Assembly (NCBI GenBank): GCA_020555605.1
Contig: JAJCJC010000004.1
Location: forward strand, 76,204 to 140,203
Direction: 5' to 3'
DNA from: a bacterium 210917-SL.2.15
Lineage (GTDB): Bacteria > Bacillota > Clostridia > Oscillospirales > Oscillospiraceae
DNA: 64,000 nucleotides
The notes under the pieces were generated by a model. It searched no databases and had not been told where the DNA came from. It saw only the letters and a list, made by a program, of their open reading frames with translations. This document shows positions 37,083 to 46,035 of the stretch, one piece after another. The translations under genes were made by a program, and so were the position numbers. Numbering within the stretch: position 1 is the first letter of the stretch; the number at the start of each line of letters is the position of its first letter.

Positions 37083-38513
37083 TTGCGCTCAAAAAGTCTG
37101 TACTGGCACCAGTTCCTGCTGACTGCGGGTATGGTGGCCCTGGCAATGACAGTGCTGGCCGTGTCCTTTTTTGCGCTGAGCTACAACTATTCTTTGAGCG
37201 AAAAGCGCAGCACCATGAAAAAAGACGTGGCCATGATTTCGGAGCTGTCCCGCGCCTATTTTGCCGGAGGCGACATCACCGGCTACGGTACGTTGAATTT
37301 CCGCCAGCTCGCCTCATACCTCGCCGACCTGTCCGGCGACGATGTCTTGATCTGCCAAACCGATGGCGCTGTGCTGCTCTCCTCCGATGAGCGTCTGGTG
37401 GGAAAAAGCGTATCCCTGCCCGATTCCATTGTGCGCGAGGTGCTCACCAACGGCACCTACTCGGGCATGACGGATCTCGGCAACCTGTACCGCCATCGGG
37501 AGTTCATTGTCTGTATGCCGGTGGTGAACCAATACGGCGGAGAGATCACCGGTATTGTCGCCATGATGTCGGATTCCACCGACCTGACAGAAATGTGGCG
37601 CGCCTTTGCAGGGATCTTTTTCTTCACCGCTCTGACCGTGCTTCTGACCGCAGTGGTGGCGTGCTCCATGGTCACTGCCCGGCAGACCAGGCCCCTGCAG
37701 GACATCGCCAAAGCAGCCCGCCGTTTTGCCGGCGGTAATTTTGACCAGCGTGTGGTCAAATCCGGCAGCATCGACGAGATCGATGAACTGGCCGATTCCT
37801 TCAACGCCATGGCCGATTCCCTGCAGCGCACGGAGCTGCAGCGCCGGGAATTTATTGCCAACGTCTCCCACGAACTGAAGACCCCCATGACCACCATCGG
37901 CGGCTATACCGACGGCATCCTCGACGGCACGATCCCGCCGGAAAAAGCCAACCAATACCTCCAGACCATCTCGGACGAAACCAAGCGCCTGGCCCGTCTG
38001 GTGCGCCGTATGTTGGATATCTCCCGCCTGCAGGCCAACGATGCGATTCGCGACAAAAAACGCTTTGATATCTGCGAGAGTATGCGCTGTGCCATTATTT
38101 CCATGGAAAAGAAAATCATGGACCGCGGACTTGATGTGGCCGCCGAAATTCCCGACGAGCCGGTGTGGGTGCTGGGCGATCCCGATCTGATCACCCAGGT
38201 GATTTACAATCTTCTGGAAAACGCCGCCAAATTCGCGCCGCAGGGTTCCACACTGAAGTTGGCGCTGAGTACCCGGGGCGGCAAGGCACTGGTCGCCATT
38301 CAGAACTTGGGCGACACCATAGCGCCCGAAGAGCTGCCTCTGCTGTTTGAACGTTTCCACAAGAGCGACAAGTCCCGCAGCGAGGACAAGGACGGCGTGG
38401 GCCTCGGGCTTTATATTGTAAAAACCATCCTGAACCAGCACCGTGAGGAAATCCGCGTCACCTCCGAAAACGGCGTGACCACGTTCACTTTCACGGTTAC
38501 CATGACCAAATAA
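37083..38513 (+). CDS. Sensor histidine kinase
   Basis: The protein (about 476 residues) has a first membrane helix (LLTAGMVALAMTVLAVSFFA), an extracellular sensor of about 130 residues, a second helix (FFFTALTVLLTAVVACSMV), a HAMP linker, a dimerization/phosphoacceptor motif FIANVSHELKTPMTTIGG, the N box NLLENAAKFA and the G boxes DGVGLGLYIVKTIL. It should phosphorylate the response regulator encoded upstream. The start is uncertain: I use the TTG at 37083 after GGAGAAAGG; a GTG at 36999 in the same frame adds 28 basic residues. Confidence 0.92.
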   Translation: MRSKSLYWHQFLLTAGMVALAMTVLAVSFFALSYNYSLSEKRSTMKKDVAMISELSRAYFAGGDITGYGTLNFRQLASYLADLSGDDVLICQTDGAVLLSSDERLVGKSVSLPDSIVREVLTNGTYSGMTDLGNLYRHREFIVCMPVVNQYGGEITGIVAMMSDSTDLTEMWRAFAGIFFFTALTVLLTAVVACSMVTARQTRPLQDIAKAARRFAGGNFDQRVVKSGSIDEIDELADSFNAMADSLQRTELQRREFIANVSHELKTPMTTIGGYTDGILDGTIPPEKANQYLQTISDETKRLARLVRRMLDISRLQANDAIRDKKRFDICESMRCAIISMEKKIMDRGLDVAAEIPDEPVWVLGDPDLITQVIYNLLENAAKFAPQGSTLKLALSTRGGKALVAIQNLGDTIAPEELPLLFERFHKSDKSRSEDKDGVGLGLYIVKTILNQHREEIRVTSENGVTTFTFTVTMTK

Positions 38514-38523
38514 GGAGTATGGT

Positions 38524-39819
38524 ATGAACCGAAACAAATTATCTTGGTCCGAGCACTACGCAGACCGCCCGGTCAATCCGCAGCAGGCCGCCCTGTGGCA
38601 GGCGCAGATACAGCCGCCCGCCCCTCCTGTTGCGCCGTCGCCGTCACAGGGTAGCGGCCCGGGGATCCGCAACCCCTGGATCGACGGCCTCCCCCGCCGC
38701 GCGCGGGGCAGCCGGCGCGGTCTTGTGATCTTTCTGCTGCTGCTTGCGCTGCTGCTGGGCGTCAGCATCCTGTACGGCGTGCTGATCGGCCCGCCGGATT
38801 ACTACTATGCCCCCGGCGGCAGCGATTCCTCCTCCCTGCTCAGCGACGGCGGTATGGAAACCTCCATCCCCACCATCAGCGGCGGGAGCACCAGGCTGGT
38901 GCTCACAGAAGTGCATGGCGCATCCCTGACCGCGGGCGAAGTTTTTCAAAAAGTCAATCCGGCCGTGGTTTCGGTTATCGCCGCCGACGGCAGCGGCGGC
39001 GCCTCCATCGGCACCGGCGTGCTGTTTACCTCCGACGGCTTTTTTCTCACCAACGCCCATGTGATCGACGGCGCCACCAGCTGCACCGCTCTGCTCAGCG
39101 ACGGTCGCCAATACGAAGCCAGGCTGGTGGGGTATGACTATATGCGCGACGTGGCGGTACTCAAAGCAATTGACGCCGTCGGCCTGCCCGCGGCGGAGCT
39201 GGGCGATTCCAGCACCCTGTCCGTGGGCGATAAGGTATACGCCATCGGAAACCCACTGGGCCTGGAGCTGCGCAGCACGCTGACAGACGGCATCGTTTCC
39301 TATATCGACCGGGACGTGCGTATCGGCGGTCGCACTATGACCCTGATCCAAACCAATGCAGCCTTAAACAAAGGCAATTCCGGCGGCCCGCTGATCAACG
39401 AATACGGCCAGGTGATCGGCATCAATGCCGCCAAGATGAGCGCCGGCACCGGGGAAACCGGCGTCGAAGGGCTCGGTTTTGCCATTCCAACAGAAACCGT
39501 AGCTTACCTTGCCAACCAGATCCTGGAATACGGCCATTCCCTGGCAGACACCAGCCTCGGCATCACGGTGCAGGCGATCGGCGAAACCGGCGACGAAGTG
39601 CAGGGCGTGCTCGTTGTCATGGTGAACGAGGGCAGCTGCGCCGAAGCAGCCGGCGTTCAGCCCGGCGATGTGATCATCGCCGCCGACAATCAGGCCGTAA
39701 CAACCACCGGTGATTTGCTCGCTGTCCGCCGCGGCCACAGCCCCGGTGAGAAAATGGATCTGACGATCCTGCGGGGCACAAACACGCTGACTTTAACCGT
39801 CGTCCTGGACGCGCTCTGA
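38524..39819 (+). CDS. Membrane-anchored HtrA-type serine protease with PDZ domain
   Basis: The 431-residue protein has a long proline-rich cytoplasmic N-terminus, one membrane helix (VIFLLLLALLLGVSILYGV, residues 68-86), a trypsin-like protease domain with His179 (TNAHV), Asp209 (MRDVAV) and Ser286 (GNSGGP), and a C-terminal PDZ domain (EAAGVQPGDVIIAADNQAV). HtrA proteases degrade or refold damaged envelope proteins. It starts ten bases after the kinase gene and probably belongs to its operon, a common arrangement in which the two-component system senses envelope stress. Confidence 0.93.
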   Translation: MNRNKLSWSEHYADRPVNPQQAALWQAQIQPPAPPVAPSPSQGSGPGIRNPWIDGLPRRARGSRRGLVIFLLLLALLLGVSILYGVLIGPPDYYYAPGGSDSSSLLSDGGMETSIPTISGGSTRLVLTEVHGASLTAGEVFQKVNPAVVSVIAADGSGGASIGTGVLFTSDGFFLTNAHVIDGATSCTALLSDGRQYEARLVGYDYMRDVAVLKAIDAVGLPAAELGDSSTLSVGDKVYAIGNPLGLELRSTLTDGIVSYIDRDVRIGGRTMTLIQTNAALNKGNSGGPLINEYGQVIGINAAKMSAGTGETGVEGLGFAIPTETVAYLANQILEYGHSLADTSLGITVQAIGETGDEVQGVLVVMVNEGSCAEAAGVQPGDVIIAADNQAVTTTGDLLAVRRGHSPGEKMDLTILRGTNTLTLTVVLDAL

Positions 39820-39845
39820 TCCTCACAAGCGACCGATTCATATCC

Positions 39846-39885
39846 AAAAAGGCGGGAGCCATTCCTCTTCGGAACGGCTCCCGCC
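39846..39885. terminator. Terminator shared by htrA and thrS
   Basis: GGCGGGAGCCATTCC and GGAACGGCTCCCGCC form a 15-bp stem; the minus strand has TTTTTGG after it, serving thrS, and the plus strand a weaker CTTCTCTT. Confidence 0.85.
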
Positions 39886-39919
39886 TTCTCTTATTGGTTT
39901 TCAACTCACCGGGCAGCGT

Positions 39920-41710
39920 TTATTTTTTCGCCTTGGAGTCCACCACATCCTTCAGCAAAGCGGTGAATTCCTCCATACTCATAGCGCCCAGATCGCCGTC
40001 GGCACGATGGCGGGGTGAAACGGTATTGTTTTCCATATCCCGGTCGCCTACAACCACCATATAGGGCACCTTCTCCATCTGCGCTTCGCGGATCTTCTTG
40101 CCGATCTTTTCATTGCGGTAATCCACTTCCACGCGGAAACCCAAATCCTCCAGCTTTCTGGCCTGCTCAGCGCAGTAATCGCCGGCACGGTCGGTTACAG
40201 GCAGGAAACGCACCTGTTCAGGGGCCATCCATGTGGGTAAGGCACCGGCATATTTTTCAATCAACAGCGCCAAGGTTCGCTCATAGCACCCCATAGACGT
40301 GCGGTGGATAATATAGGGCGTTTTCTTCGTGCCGTCCACATCCGTGTATTCCATACCAAACTTTTCTGCCAGAAGCATATCAATCTGGATCGTGATCAAC
40401 GTATCTTCCTTGCCAAAGACATTTTTAATCTGGATATCCAATTTAGGACCATAGAAGGCCGCTTCGTCAATCCCCACTTTATAGTCGATTCCCAAATCGT
40501 CCAGAATCTTTTTCATCACACTCTGAGCGTGCTCCCACTGTTCGGCGGTGCCTTCATATTTGTTGCCGGGATTTGCAGGATCCCACTGTGAGAAACGGAA
40601 CGAACAGTCCTCTTTCAATCCCAGCGTTTCCAGGCAGTAGCTGGCCAACTCAAAACATCCGCGGAATTCATCTTCCAGCTGATCGGGACGCAGAATCAGA
40701 TGGCCTTCGGAAATCGTAAACTGGCGCACACGGATAAGGCCATGCATCTCACCGCTGTCCTCATTGCGGAACAGCGTAGACGTTTCACCCAAACGCATGG
40801 GTAGATCACGGTAGCTTCGGGCACGATTCAGGAAAACCTGATACTGGAACGGGCAGGTCATGGGACGCAAGGCAAAACACTCTTTGGTTTCATCATGAGG
40901 ATCGCCCAGAATAAACATGCCATCCAAATAATGATCCCAATGGCCGCTGATGCGATACAGATCCCGCTTGGCCATTAAAGGCGTTTTCGTAAGGAGATAT
41001 CCCCGGCGCTGCTCGGTATCTTCAATCCAGCGCTGAAGCTGCTGAATAACCCGCGCACCCTTAGGCAACAGGATAGGCAGCCCCTGTCCAATCACATCCA
41101 CTGTGGTGAAATACTCCAATTCGCGTCCCAGCTTATTATGGTCACGCTTCAAGGCTTCTGCCTGCTGCTCCAGATAGGCATCCAATTCCTCCTTCTTGGG
41201 GAAAGCAATACCATAGATACGCTGGAGCTGCTTGCGGCTGGAATCGCCGCGCCAATAGGCGCTGTTGCAGGCTGTCAGCTTGATGCCGTTGCCCTTGATG
41301 CGGCCAGTGGAATCCAGATGCGGGCCGGCGCACAGGTCAGTAAAATCGCCCTGCTTATAAAAGGAGATTACCGCATCTTCGGGCAGATCATTGATCAGTT
41401 CCACTTTATAGGGTTCGTCTTTCATCAGCGCCAACGCTTCCGCGCGCGGCAGTTCAAAGCGCTCCAGCTTCAGCTTTTCCTTACAGATCCTGCGCATTTC
41501 CGCCTCGATCTTGGAAAGGTCCTCCGGGGTAAATGTCTCCTCACTGTCCAAATCGTAGTAAAACCCGTTTTCAATGGCCGGGCCGATGGCCAGCTTGGTG
41601 CCGGGCCACAGACGCTTGACCGCCTGGGCCAGTACATGGGAGCAGGTATGCCAATAGGTTTTACGGTACTGCTCGTTTTCAAAGGTGTACTGCTTGTTTT
41701 CTTCGCTCAT
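39920..41710 (-). CDS. thrS: Threonyl-tRNA synthetase without TGS domain
   Basis: The 596-residue class II synthetase charges tRNA-Thr. The second additional domain with YWHTCSHVLAQAV starts at residue 19, so the usual 60-residue N-terminal TGS domain is absent. Class II motifs (FRNEDSGEMHGLIRVRQF; IIHRTSMGCYERTLALLIE), the Zn-site cysteine in RPMTCPFQYQ and the C-terminal anticodon-binding domain (VRFLPVTDRAGDYC) are intact. A T-box leader controls it, as expected for a Firmicute. Confidence 0.96.
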   Translation of the reverse strand: MSEENKQYTFENEQYRKTYWHTCSHVLAQAVKRLWPGTKLAIGPAIENGFYYDLDSEETFTPEDLSKIEAEMRRICKEKLKLERFELPRAEALALMKDEPYKVELINDLPEDAVISFYKQGDFTDLCAGPHLDSTGRIKGNGIKLTACNSAYWRGDSSRKQLQRIYGIAFPKKEELDAYLEQQAEALKRDHNKLGRELEYFTTVDVIGQGLPILLPKGARVIQQLQRWIEDTEQRRGYLLTKTPLMAKRDLYRISGHWDHYLDGMFILGDPHDETKECFALRPMTCPFQYQVFLNRARSYRDLPMRLGETSTLFRNEDSGEMHGLIRVRQFTISEGHLILRPDQLEDEFRGCFELASYCLETLGLKEDCSFRFSQWDPANPGNKYEGTAEQWEHAQSVMKKILDDLGIDYKVGIDEAAFYGPKLDIQIKNVFGKEDTLITIQIDMLLAEKFGMEYTDVDGTKKTPYIIHRTSMGCYERTLALLIEKYAGALPTWMAPEQVRFLPVTDRAGDYCAEQARKLEDLGFRVEVDYRNEKIGKKIREAQMEKVPYMVVVGDRDMENNTVSPRHRADGDLGAMSMEEFTALLKDVVDSKAKK

Positions 41711-41752
41711 AAAAGTTCCTCCTCACTGTGTTTGCGGGGGAGGGCAGCAAAA

Positions 41753-42032
41753 CGCCCCACCCCTGAAATACCGTCAGGGGTGGGGCATACAAAAAGCGCT
41801 CCACGGTTCCACCCTGCTTACGAAACGCGCCGGAAGGCGGTTGCGTCGCTCGTGACCTCTGTAACGGGAGGACCCGTTCCGGTCTACTGGCAGCTCCCCC
41901 AAAGGGCGCCGCGTTCGGCGGACAGCTCAGGAGCGGTTGGGATCCGCTTTCCTGCGCAGGGCACTCACAGCAAATGCGCCCCTCTCTGCGCGCTGAACCA
42001 GCGGCCGTTTCTCCGTCAAAGCCATTTTCGAC
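41753..42032 (-). promoter_or_regulatory. T-box leader of thrS
   Basis: The minus strand contains the conserved T-box sequence AGGGTGGAACCGTGG (41801-41815), followed by a terminator hairpin GCCCCACCCCTGA/TCAGGGGTGGGGC (41753-41787) with a T-rich tail. The 200 bases upstream can form the stem I region. Uncharged tRNA-Thr should pair with the leader and prevent termination. Confidence 0.93.
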
Positions 42033-42038
42033 AGGAAC

Positions 42039-42067
42039 ACTATATCACCGGGCAAAGGAATTGTCAA
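42039..42067 (-). promoter_or_regulatory. Promoter of thrS
   Basis: On the minus strand TTGACA and TATAGT are separated by 17 bases, just upstream of the T-box leader. Confidence 0.88.
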
Positions 42068-42330
42068 GGGCGAATCCCCGGCTTTTTGCCAGCCAATCCA
42101 TGGGAAGGAAAGTCTCCACCACCGGAGCCACCAACCCTAAATGGAGCAGCCATGCGCCGCTGCGCAGCAGATGCAGAACAGGAAGCAATCCTCAGTTTAT
42201 GACCGCATAAGCAGGAAACACCAGGCAGATACGGCAGGAAAAGACCCAGCAGCGCCGCCATACTCCCCGCAATACCGATATAATTACTGCGTTTTATAGT
42301 TGTCCGCTCCCCTGATCGCATCTTTCTCAT
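42064..42330 (-). pseudogene. Possible remnant of a small membrane protein
   Basis: An 88-codon frame starts with ATG at 42330 after GGGGA. Its first part (NYIGIAGSMAALLGLFLPYL) looks like a genuine membrane helix, but after about residue 45 the sequence is low in hydrophobic pattern and rich in Ser, Arg and Gly, and it runs into the thrS promoter. A truncated gene joined to non-coding DNA is the likeliest reading; it may also be a chance frame. Confidence 0.3.
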
Positions 42331-42487
42331 TCATTTCCCCATACAGATTCATAAAATAAATTGATATTTTTAATTATAAATTACAAAATATATAATCACA
42401 AGTTTATAAATAAATTTACAGGACATTTCTATTTCGCATCTCATGCGGCTATCATAAAGTAATAGAACATGGGAAGGGTGGCATCAT

Positions 42488-42820
42488 TTGGCTTTGGATT
42501 ATCACATGATCGGGCGGCGAATCGCCCGGCGCAGAAAAAAGCTCCGGTTAACCCAAGCAAAAACCGCAGAGTTATGCGATATTACCAACCAATATTTATC
42601 CAATATCGAACGCGCCACGTCCGTTCCTTCGCTTGAGACGATTATGCGTCTGGCCGCCGCATTGGATACCACGCCGGACGAGTTTCTGGTAGGCGCTGCC
42701 CGCCCCGAGAAAGATGAATGGCGCAGCGTGTCCGAACAGTTGCGCATTTTGTCGCCCAAACAGCTGGAACTCGTGCGCAGTTTCATCGAATGGATGACTC
42801 AACAGGACGCACTGACCTAA
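42488..42820 (+). CDS. XRE-family transcriptional regulator
   Basis: The 110-residue protein has a Cro/C1-type helix-turn-helix (TQAKTAELCDITNQYLSNIE near residues 22-41) and a short C-terminal helical tail ending in FIEWMTQQ. The start is a TTG at 42488, about eight bases after GAAGGGTGG. The 150 bases upstream are very AT-rich, which suggests a control region. Its targets are unknown. Confidence 0.85.
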   Translation: MALDYHMIGRRIARRRKKLRLTQAKTAELCDITNQYLSNIERATSVPSLETIMRLAAALDTTPDEFLVGAARPEKDEWRSVSEQLRILSPKQLELVRSFIEWMTQQDALT

Positions 42821-42994
42821 CCGCTATAAAAATACAAGGGACCGCCCGGCAGGCGACCTCTTTTCCCTATTCCTTACGCAAATGCTCCGGCAGACACATT
42901 GCAAATCTGCTGACACCATGCTATACTCATTATTACTTTATGCCGATACATTGACAGCAGGCGCTGCTGCGCCGCACTGTACAGGAGAGTTCTT

Positions 42995-43762
42995 ATGGCA
43001 CATCAGACCAGACGGCGCATACTCTATGCGCTTTTTCCCATCCTAGGCGTTTGCGGCTTTCTATTGCGCGCAGTGCAACTGCGCTTTGGATTCACAGCTG
43101 CGGCACTACCCAAGACCGATTTTCCTCCTGCGGCGGCGCTGGCTATTCTGACGGCCGCAGTGCTGATTCTTGCCGCTCTGCTGGCACAGTTGCTCCCGCC
43201 GCGGGATGCCCGGTCCCTTCACCACGCACTAAATGGCTTTCGTCATCGCACGCTGCTTCGGCTGTGCGCCGCGCTGATCGGATTGTGGGGATGGGCTTTT
43301 CTTTTGTTCGATCTGCCCGGCGGAGTTTTTCCCCTGTTAGCTGCCGCCTTCTGCTTCCTGACAGCGCTCTGTCTTTTGCTGCTGTCGTCCTCTCCGGCAT
43401 ATGCCTCCCTTCTACTAGCAGAAATTACCTGCTTTTCCACCGGATGGCTGGCAGTGCTGTTTAGCCGTCACGCCTCGGATCCGGTTCTGCCAGGTTTTTG
43501 GCCGCCATTGCTGGCTCTGTGCGCCACTTCGCTGAGCGCTTGCTTTCTCACCAGCGCTGCCTGCGGATGGCCCAAGCCTCGGCGCACCGTATTCGTATTG
43601 CTCACAGGCGGCGCCTTATGCCTCATCGCCCTAGCCGACTGCTGCGCAGTCGCTTTTTCTCCCCGCTTTTTCGCGTATTTGGCCGCCGCTTTGTGGCAGC
43701 TGCACGGCGCTTTCTGTCTCTTCTTTTCACCCAAGCCACAAACGGCACAGCGCTCCATTTAA
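42995..43762 (+). CDS. Polytopic membrane protein, unknown function
   Basis: The 255-residue protein has seven or so hydrophobic segments (for example AALAILTAAVLILAALLAQL and VFVLLTGGALCLIALADCCA) and little polar sequence. I do not recognise a family. AGGAGAG precedes the ATG at 42995 and a strong terminator follows. It appears to be a single-gene unit downstream of the XRE gene. Confidence 0.65.
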   Translation: MAHQTRRRILYALFPILGVCGFLLRAVQLRFGFTAAALPKTDFPPAAALAILTAAVLILAALLAQLLPPRDARSLHHALNGFRHRTLLRLCAALIGLWGWAFLLFDLPGGVFPLLAAAFCFLTALCLLLLSSSPAYASLLLAEITCFSTGWLAVLFSRHASDPVLPGFWPPLLALCATSLSACFLTSAACGWPKPRRTVFVLLTGGALCLIALADCCAVAFSPRFFAYLAAALWQLHGAFCLFFSPKPQTAQRSI

Positions 43763-43774
43763 AACGCACTCCCT

Positions 43775-43807
43775 GCGGGGCGCCCCTTGCGGGCGCCCCG
43801 CTTTTTT
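43775..43807 (+). terminator. Intrinsic terminator
   Basis: GCGGGGCGCCC and GGGCGCCCCGC form an 11-bp stem followed by TTTTTT. Confidence 0.9.
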
Positions 43808-43863
43808 ACGCCGAGCTGTATAGCTCGCCCAGCAGGACAATTCCCCACTTTTGTAAAGGTCCC

Positions 43864-43892
43864 CTGACATTCTTTGATCCTTGTTCTATACT
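43864..43892 (+). promoter_or_regulatory. Promoter of the HTH-membrane protein pair
   Basis: CTGACA and TATACT are separated by 17 bases, about 40 bases before the HTH start codon. Confidence 0.65.
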
Positions 43893-43934
43893 GTCATTGT
43901 AAAGGAACCTTGTCGCCCCAGGGAGGTATCTTCT

Positions 43935-44142
43935 ATGAAAAATCGCGTAGAAGCACTACGAAAAGCCATGGGACTGAGCCCAGGAAGCGTTTGCCAAAGC
44001 CCTGCAGGTCTCGCGCCAAACGGTCAGTTCTATCGAAACAGGCAAATACAATCCCTCGCTGGATTTGGCATTCGCCATTTCCAATTTTTTCGAAAAATCC
44101 ATCGAAGAAATTTTTATGCACGAAAGGAGCGATATACCATGA
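43935..44142 (+). pseudogene. XRE-family HTH gene with a one-base frameshift
   Basis: The ATG at 43935 follows GGGAGGT and the first codons read MKNRVEALRKAMGLS. One extra C in the run at 43979-43981 then shifts the frame. Reading on in the other frame gives a complete YozG-like helix-turn-helix: QEAFAKALQVSRQTVSSIET, YNPSLDLAFAISNFF and SIEEIFMHE, ending in TGA overlapping the next start. The protein would be about 68 residues. It is either a recent mutation or a base-calling error. Confidence 0.8.
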
Positions 44143-44582
44143 AAAAAAGCGATTGGATCACCGGCGTTCTCTTTTTGCTGGCCGGCATCGGCCTCCTGCT
44201 TGCGGCACTGTTCATCGGCAGCGCCTTAGGTAATCTGCTTTTTGGTTTCGCTGGCGCCGGCATTGGTCCCGGCCTCTTCCTGCTCGGCCGGTACGTTTAC
44301 TGGTCCTGGCCCAGCAATCAGGCCCGTTATCAGGACAGGCAGGAACAGATCCGCATTGAATTCCGCGACGAACGCAAAGAAATGCTGCGTGACAAATCTG
44401 GCCGGTATGCCTATGTGATGGGCCTGCTGATCCTCTCCGTTCCTATAGTCGTCCTCTCCGTTTTAGGCGCTTTGGACATTCTGCCGGATACACGGGGACT
44501 CCTTCTCTTCCCGGGCGCTTATCTGCTGTTTCAGTTCATAGCCGGGGCCCTGATTTTCCGCCGTTTGAGCCAAAAATATTAA
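44139..44582 (+). CDS. Small membrane protein paired with an HTH gene
   Basis: The 147-residue protein has four hydrophobic segments in two pairs (residues 7-30 and 35-50; 90-110 and 118-138) with a charged middle loop (QEQIRIEFRDERKEMLRDK). GAAAGGAG precedes the ATG, which overlaps the HTH stop as ATGA. Pairs of a small XRE regulator with a multi-pass membrane protein are common in clostridia, but the function is unknown. Confidence 0.75.
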   Translation: MKKSDWITGVLFLLAGIGLLLAALFIGSALGNLLFGFAGAGIGPGLFLLGRYVYWSWPSNQARYQDRQEQIRIEFRDERKEMLRDKSGRYAYVMGLLILSVPIVVLSVLGALDILPDTRGLLLFPGAYLLFQFIAGALIFRRLSQKY

Positions 44583-44609
44583 ACGCCCCGGATTTTTCAG
44601 GGGCGCAAT

Positions 44610-44644
44610 AAAAAACGGGGACGGCGACGCCGTTCCCGTTTTTT
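44610..44644 (+). terminator. Intrinsic terminator
   Basis: AAAAACGGGGACGGCG and CGCCGTTCCCGTTTTT pair; T-runs exist on both strands. A shorter CGCCCC/GGGGCG hairpin lies just before it. Confidence 0.85.
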
Positions 44645-44790
44645 ATTTGGATGGAAGATTTTGATGAAAAGAAGAATGTTCTATTGCTCTGTGATAATAG
44701 GATACCTTCGGATTATTACAAAACAAAGCACGAATTGTTACAAAAGTATGAAATTTCGAAAAAAGTTTCTTTCTGTCGCAGAGTGCTTCT

Positions 44791-45246
44791 TTATTCCCCG
44801 GTACGCAACCCACTGAAAAACCGTTGGAGGACGGCAGCACACTCCTCTGCCAGGATGCCGCCCACCACAGCGGGGCGATTGGGATAATCCTCCATAAAAA
44901 GGTTGCTCACACCGCCCACCGCACCCATAGCGCGATCCCGCGCACCGTAATAAACCCGGCCGACGCGGGCATTCAAAATGGCGCCGGCGCACATGGGGCA
45001 CGGCTCCAGCGTGACATACAGTTCGGCCTCGCTCAGCCGCCAGCTGCCCAGGCAGGCATTGGCCGCTTCGATAGCCTCCATTTCCGCGTGCGAGGACGTG
45101 CGCTGCCGCTCCTCCCGGCGGTTGCGCCCTTCTCCCACGATTTTCCCATGGAGCACGATCACACAGCCTACCGGCACCTCGCCGTGCTCCGCCGCTTCCT
45201 GCGCCAGTTCCAACGCCCGGCGCATATAGCGTTCTTCCCGTCTCAT
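44791..45246 (-). CDS. tadA: tRNA-specific adenosine deaminase
   Basis: The 151-residue enzyme converts A34 to inosine in tRNA-Arg. The zinc/catalytic motifs are HAEMEAI and PCPMCAGAI, with EVPVGCVIV upstream. I start at the ATG at 45246 after GGAGGGG. It is divergent from the DUF2508-bofA pair, a neighbourhood common in Firmicutes. Confidence 0.94.
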   Translation of the reverse strand: MRREERYMRRALELAQEAAEHGEVPVGCVIVLHGKIVGEGRNRREERQRTSSHAEMEAIEAANACLGSWRLSEAELYVTLEPCPMCAGAILNARVGRVYYGARDRAMGAVGGVSNLFMEDYPNRPAVVGGILAEECAAVLQRFFSGLRTGE

Positions 45247-45387
45247 ACCGTTCCCCTCCGCTCCTTTCATCGGCACTGCTTTGCGCTGCTATTTTACCAC
45301 ATCCTGCAAATTTTTGGAACATTTGTATATCCCGGCGCATATTTGTCCAAACTGAACATAGGTTAATGGTACAAGGAGTGGATAAAA

Positions 45388-45648
45388 GTGGGTGACAAAC
45401 TGGTGCGTTTCAAAAAACAGACGGCAGAGGACATGGAGCTTGACGAACTGCTGCGCTCCCTTTCCCGCACGCAGCGGGAGATCGATCTTGCCTACAATCA
45501 TTTTAACTTTACCAGCGACCCGGATCTGATCGAATCCTGTGTATATGAGATCTCTTCCCTGCAGTGCCGCTACAACTATCTGCTGCGGCGCGTCAAGGAG
45601 CGCGGCGGCAGCGCCGCCATCGGCGCTCTGCCCGGCCGCGAAGTATGA
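45388..45648 (+). CDS. DUF2508 (YaaL-like) family protein
   Basis: The 86-residue helical protein matches DUF2508/YaaL, a family of unknown function commonly encoded just before bofA. The GTG start at 45388 follows AAGGAGTGG. It ends 25 bases before the bofA start, so the two are co-transcribed. Confidence 0.85.
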   Translation: MGDKLVRFKKQTAEDMELDELLRSLSRTQREIDLAYNHFNFTSDPDLIESCVYEISSLQCRYNYLLRRVKERGGSAAIGALPGREV

Positions 45649-45673
45649 GGGCAGGAAAGGACGGGCCGGAACC

Positions 45674-45940
45674 TTGAACATTGCCGAACAATTCTTTATC
45701 GCCATTGCTGTGCTTTTTCTGGCGCTGATCGCTTTCAAGCTGTTCTCCGCACCGCTGCGGTTGGCGCTGCGGGTGGGGGCCAACACCGCCCTGGGCTTTC
45801 TCGCACTGATCGCCCTGGACCTGTTCAGCCCCCTCCTCGGGCTGCACATTGCCGTAAACCTGGTCAACGCCCTTATTGTGGGCATTCTCGGACTGCCCGG
45901 TCTGGCACTGCTGGTGCTGATGCAGTGGGTGTTCCTGTAG
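45674..45940 (+). CDS. bofA: Pro-sigma-K processing inhibitor BofA family protein
   Basis: The 88-residue protein has two or three hydrophobic helices (FFIAIAVLFLALIAFKLF; LGFLALIALDLFSPLLGLH) and the BofA-typical C-terminal stretch NLVNALIVGILGLPGLALLV. In spore formers BofA holds the SpoIVFB protease inactive until sigma-K is needed. I choose the TTG at 45674 because AGGAAAGGA lies upstream and the length then equals the usual BofA size. Confidence 0.85.
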   Translation: MNIAEQFFIAIAVLFLALIAFKLFSAPLRLALRVGANTALGFLALIALDLFSPLLGLHIAVNLVNALIVGILGLPGLALLVLMQWVFL

Positions 45941-45946
45941 TACATA

Positions 45947-46024
45947 TCCGGCAGGGCGGGACCCCTTTTCCATCCTGCCGGAAACAGCCGCGTTCCGCCG
46001 ATGGCGGAACGCGGCTGTTTTTTT
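45947..46024. terminator. Tandem terminator hairpins
   Basis: TCCGGCAGG/CCTGCCGGA (45947-45982) is followed by AAACAGCCGCGTTCCGCC with its exact complement (45982-46020) and TTTT. The second also serves the convergent DegV gene poorly. Confidence 0.85.
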
Positions 46025-46035
46025 ATGTACGCGTT

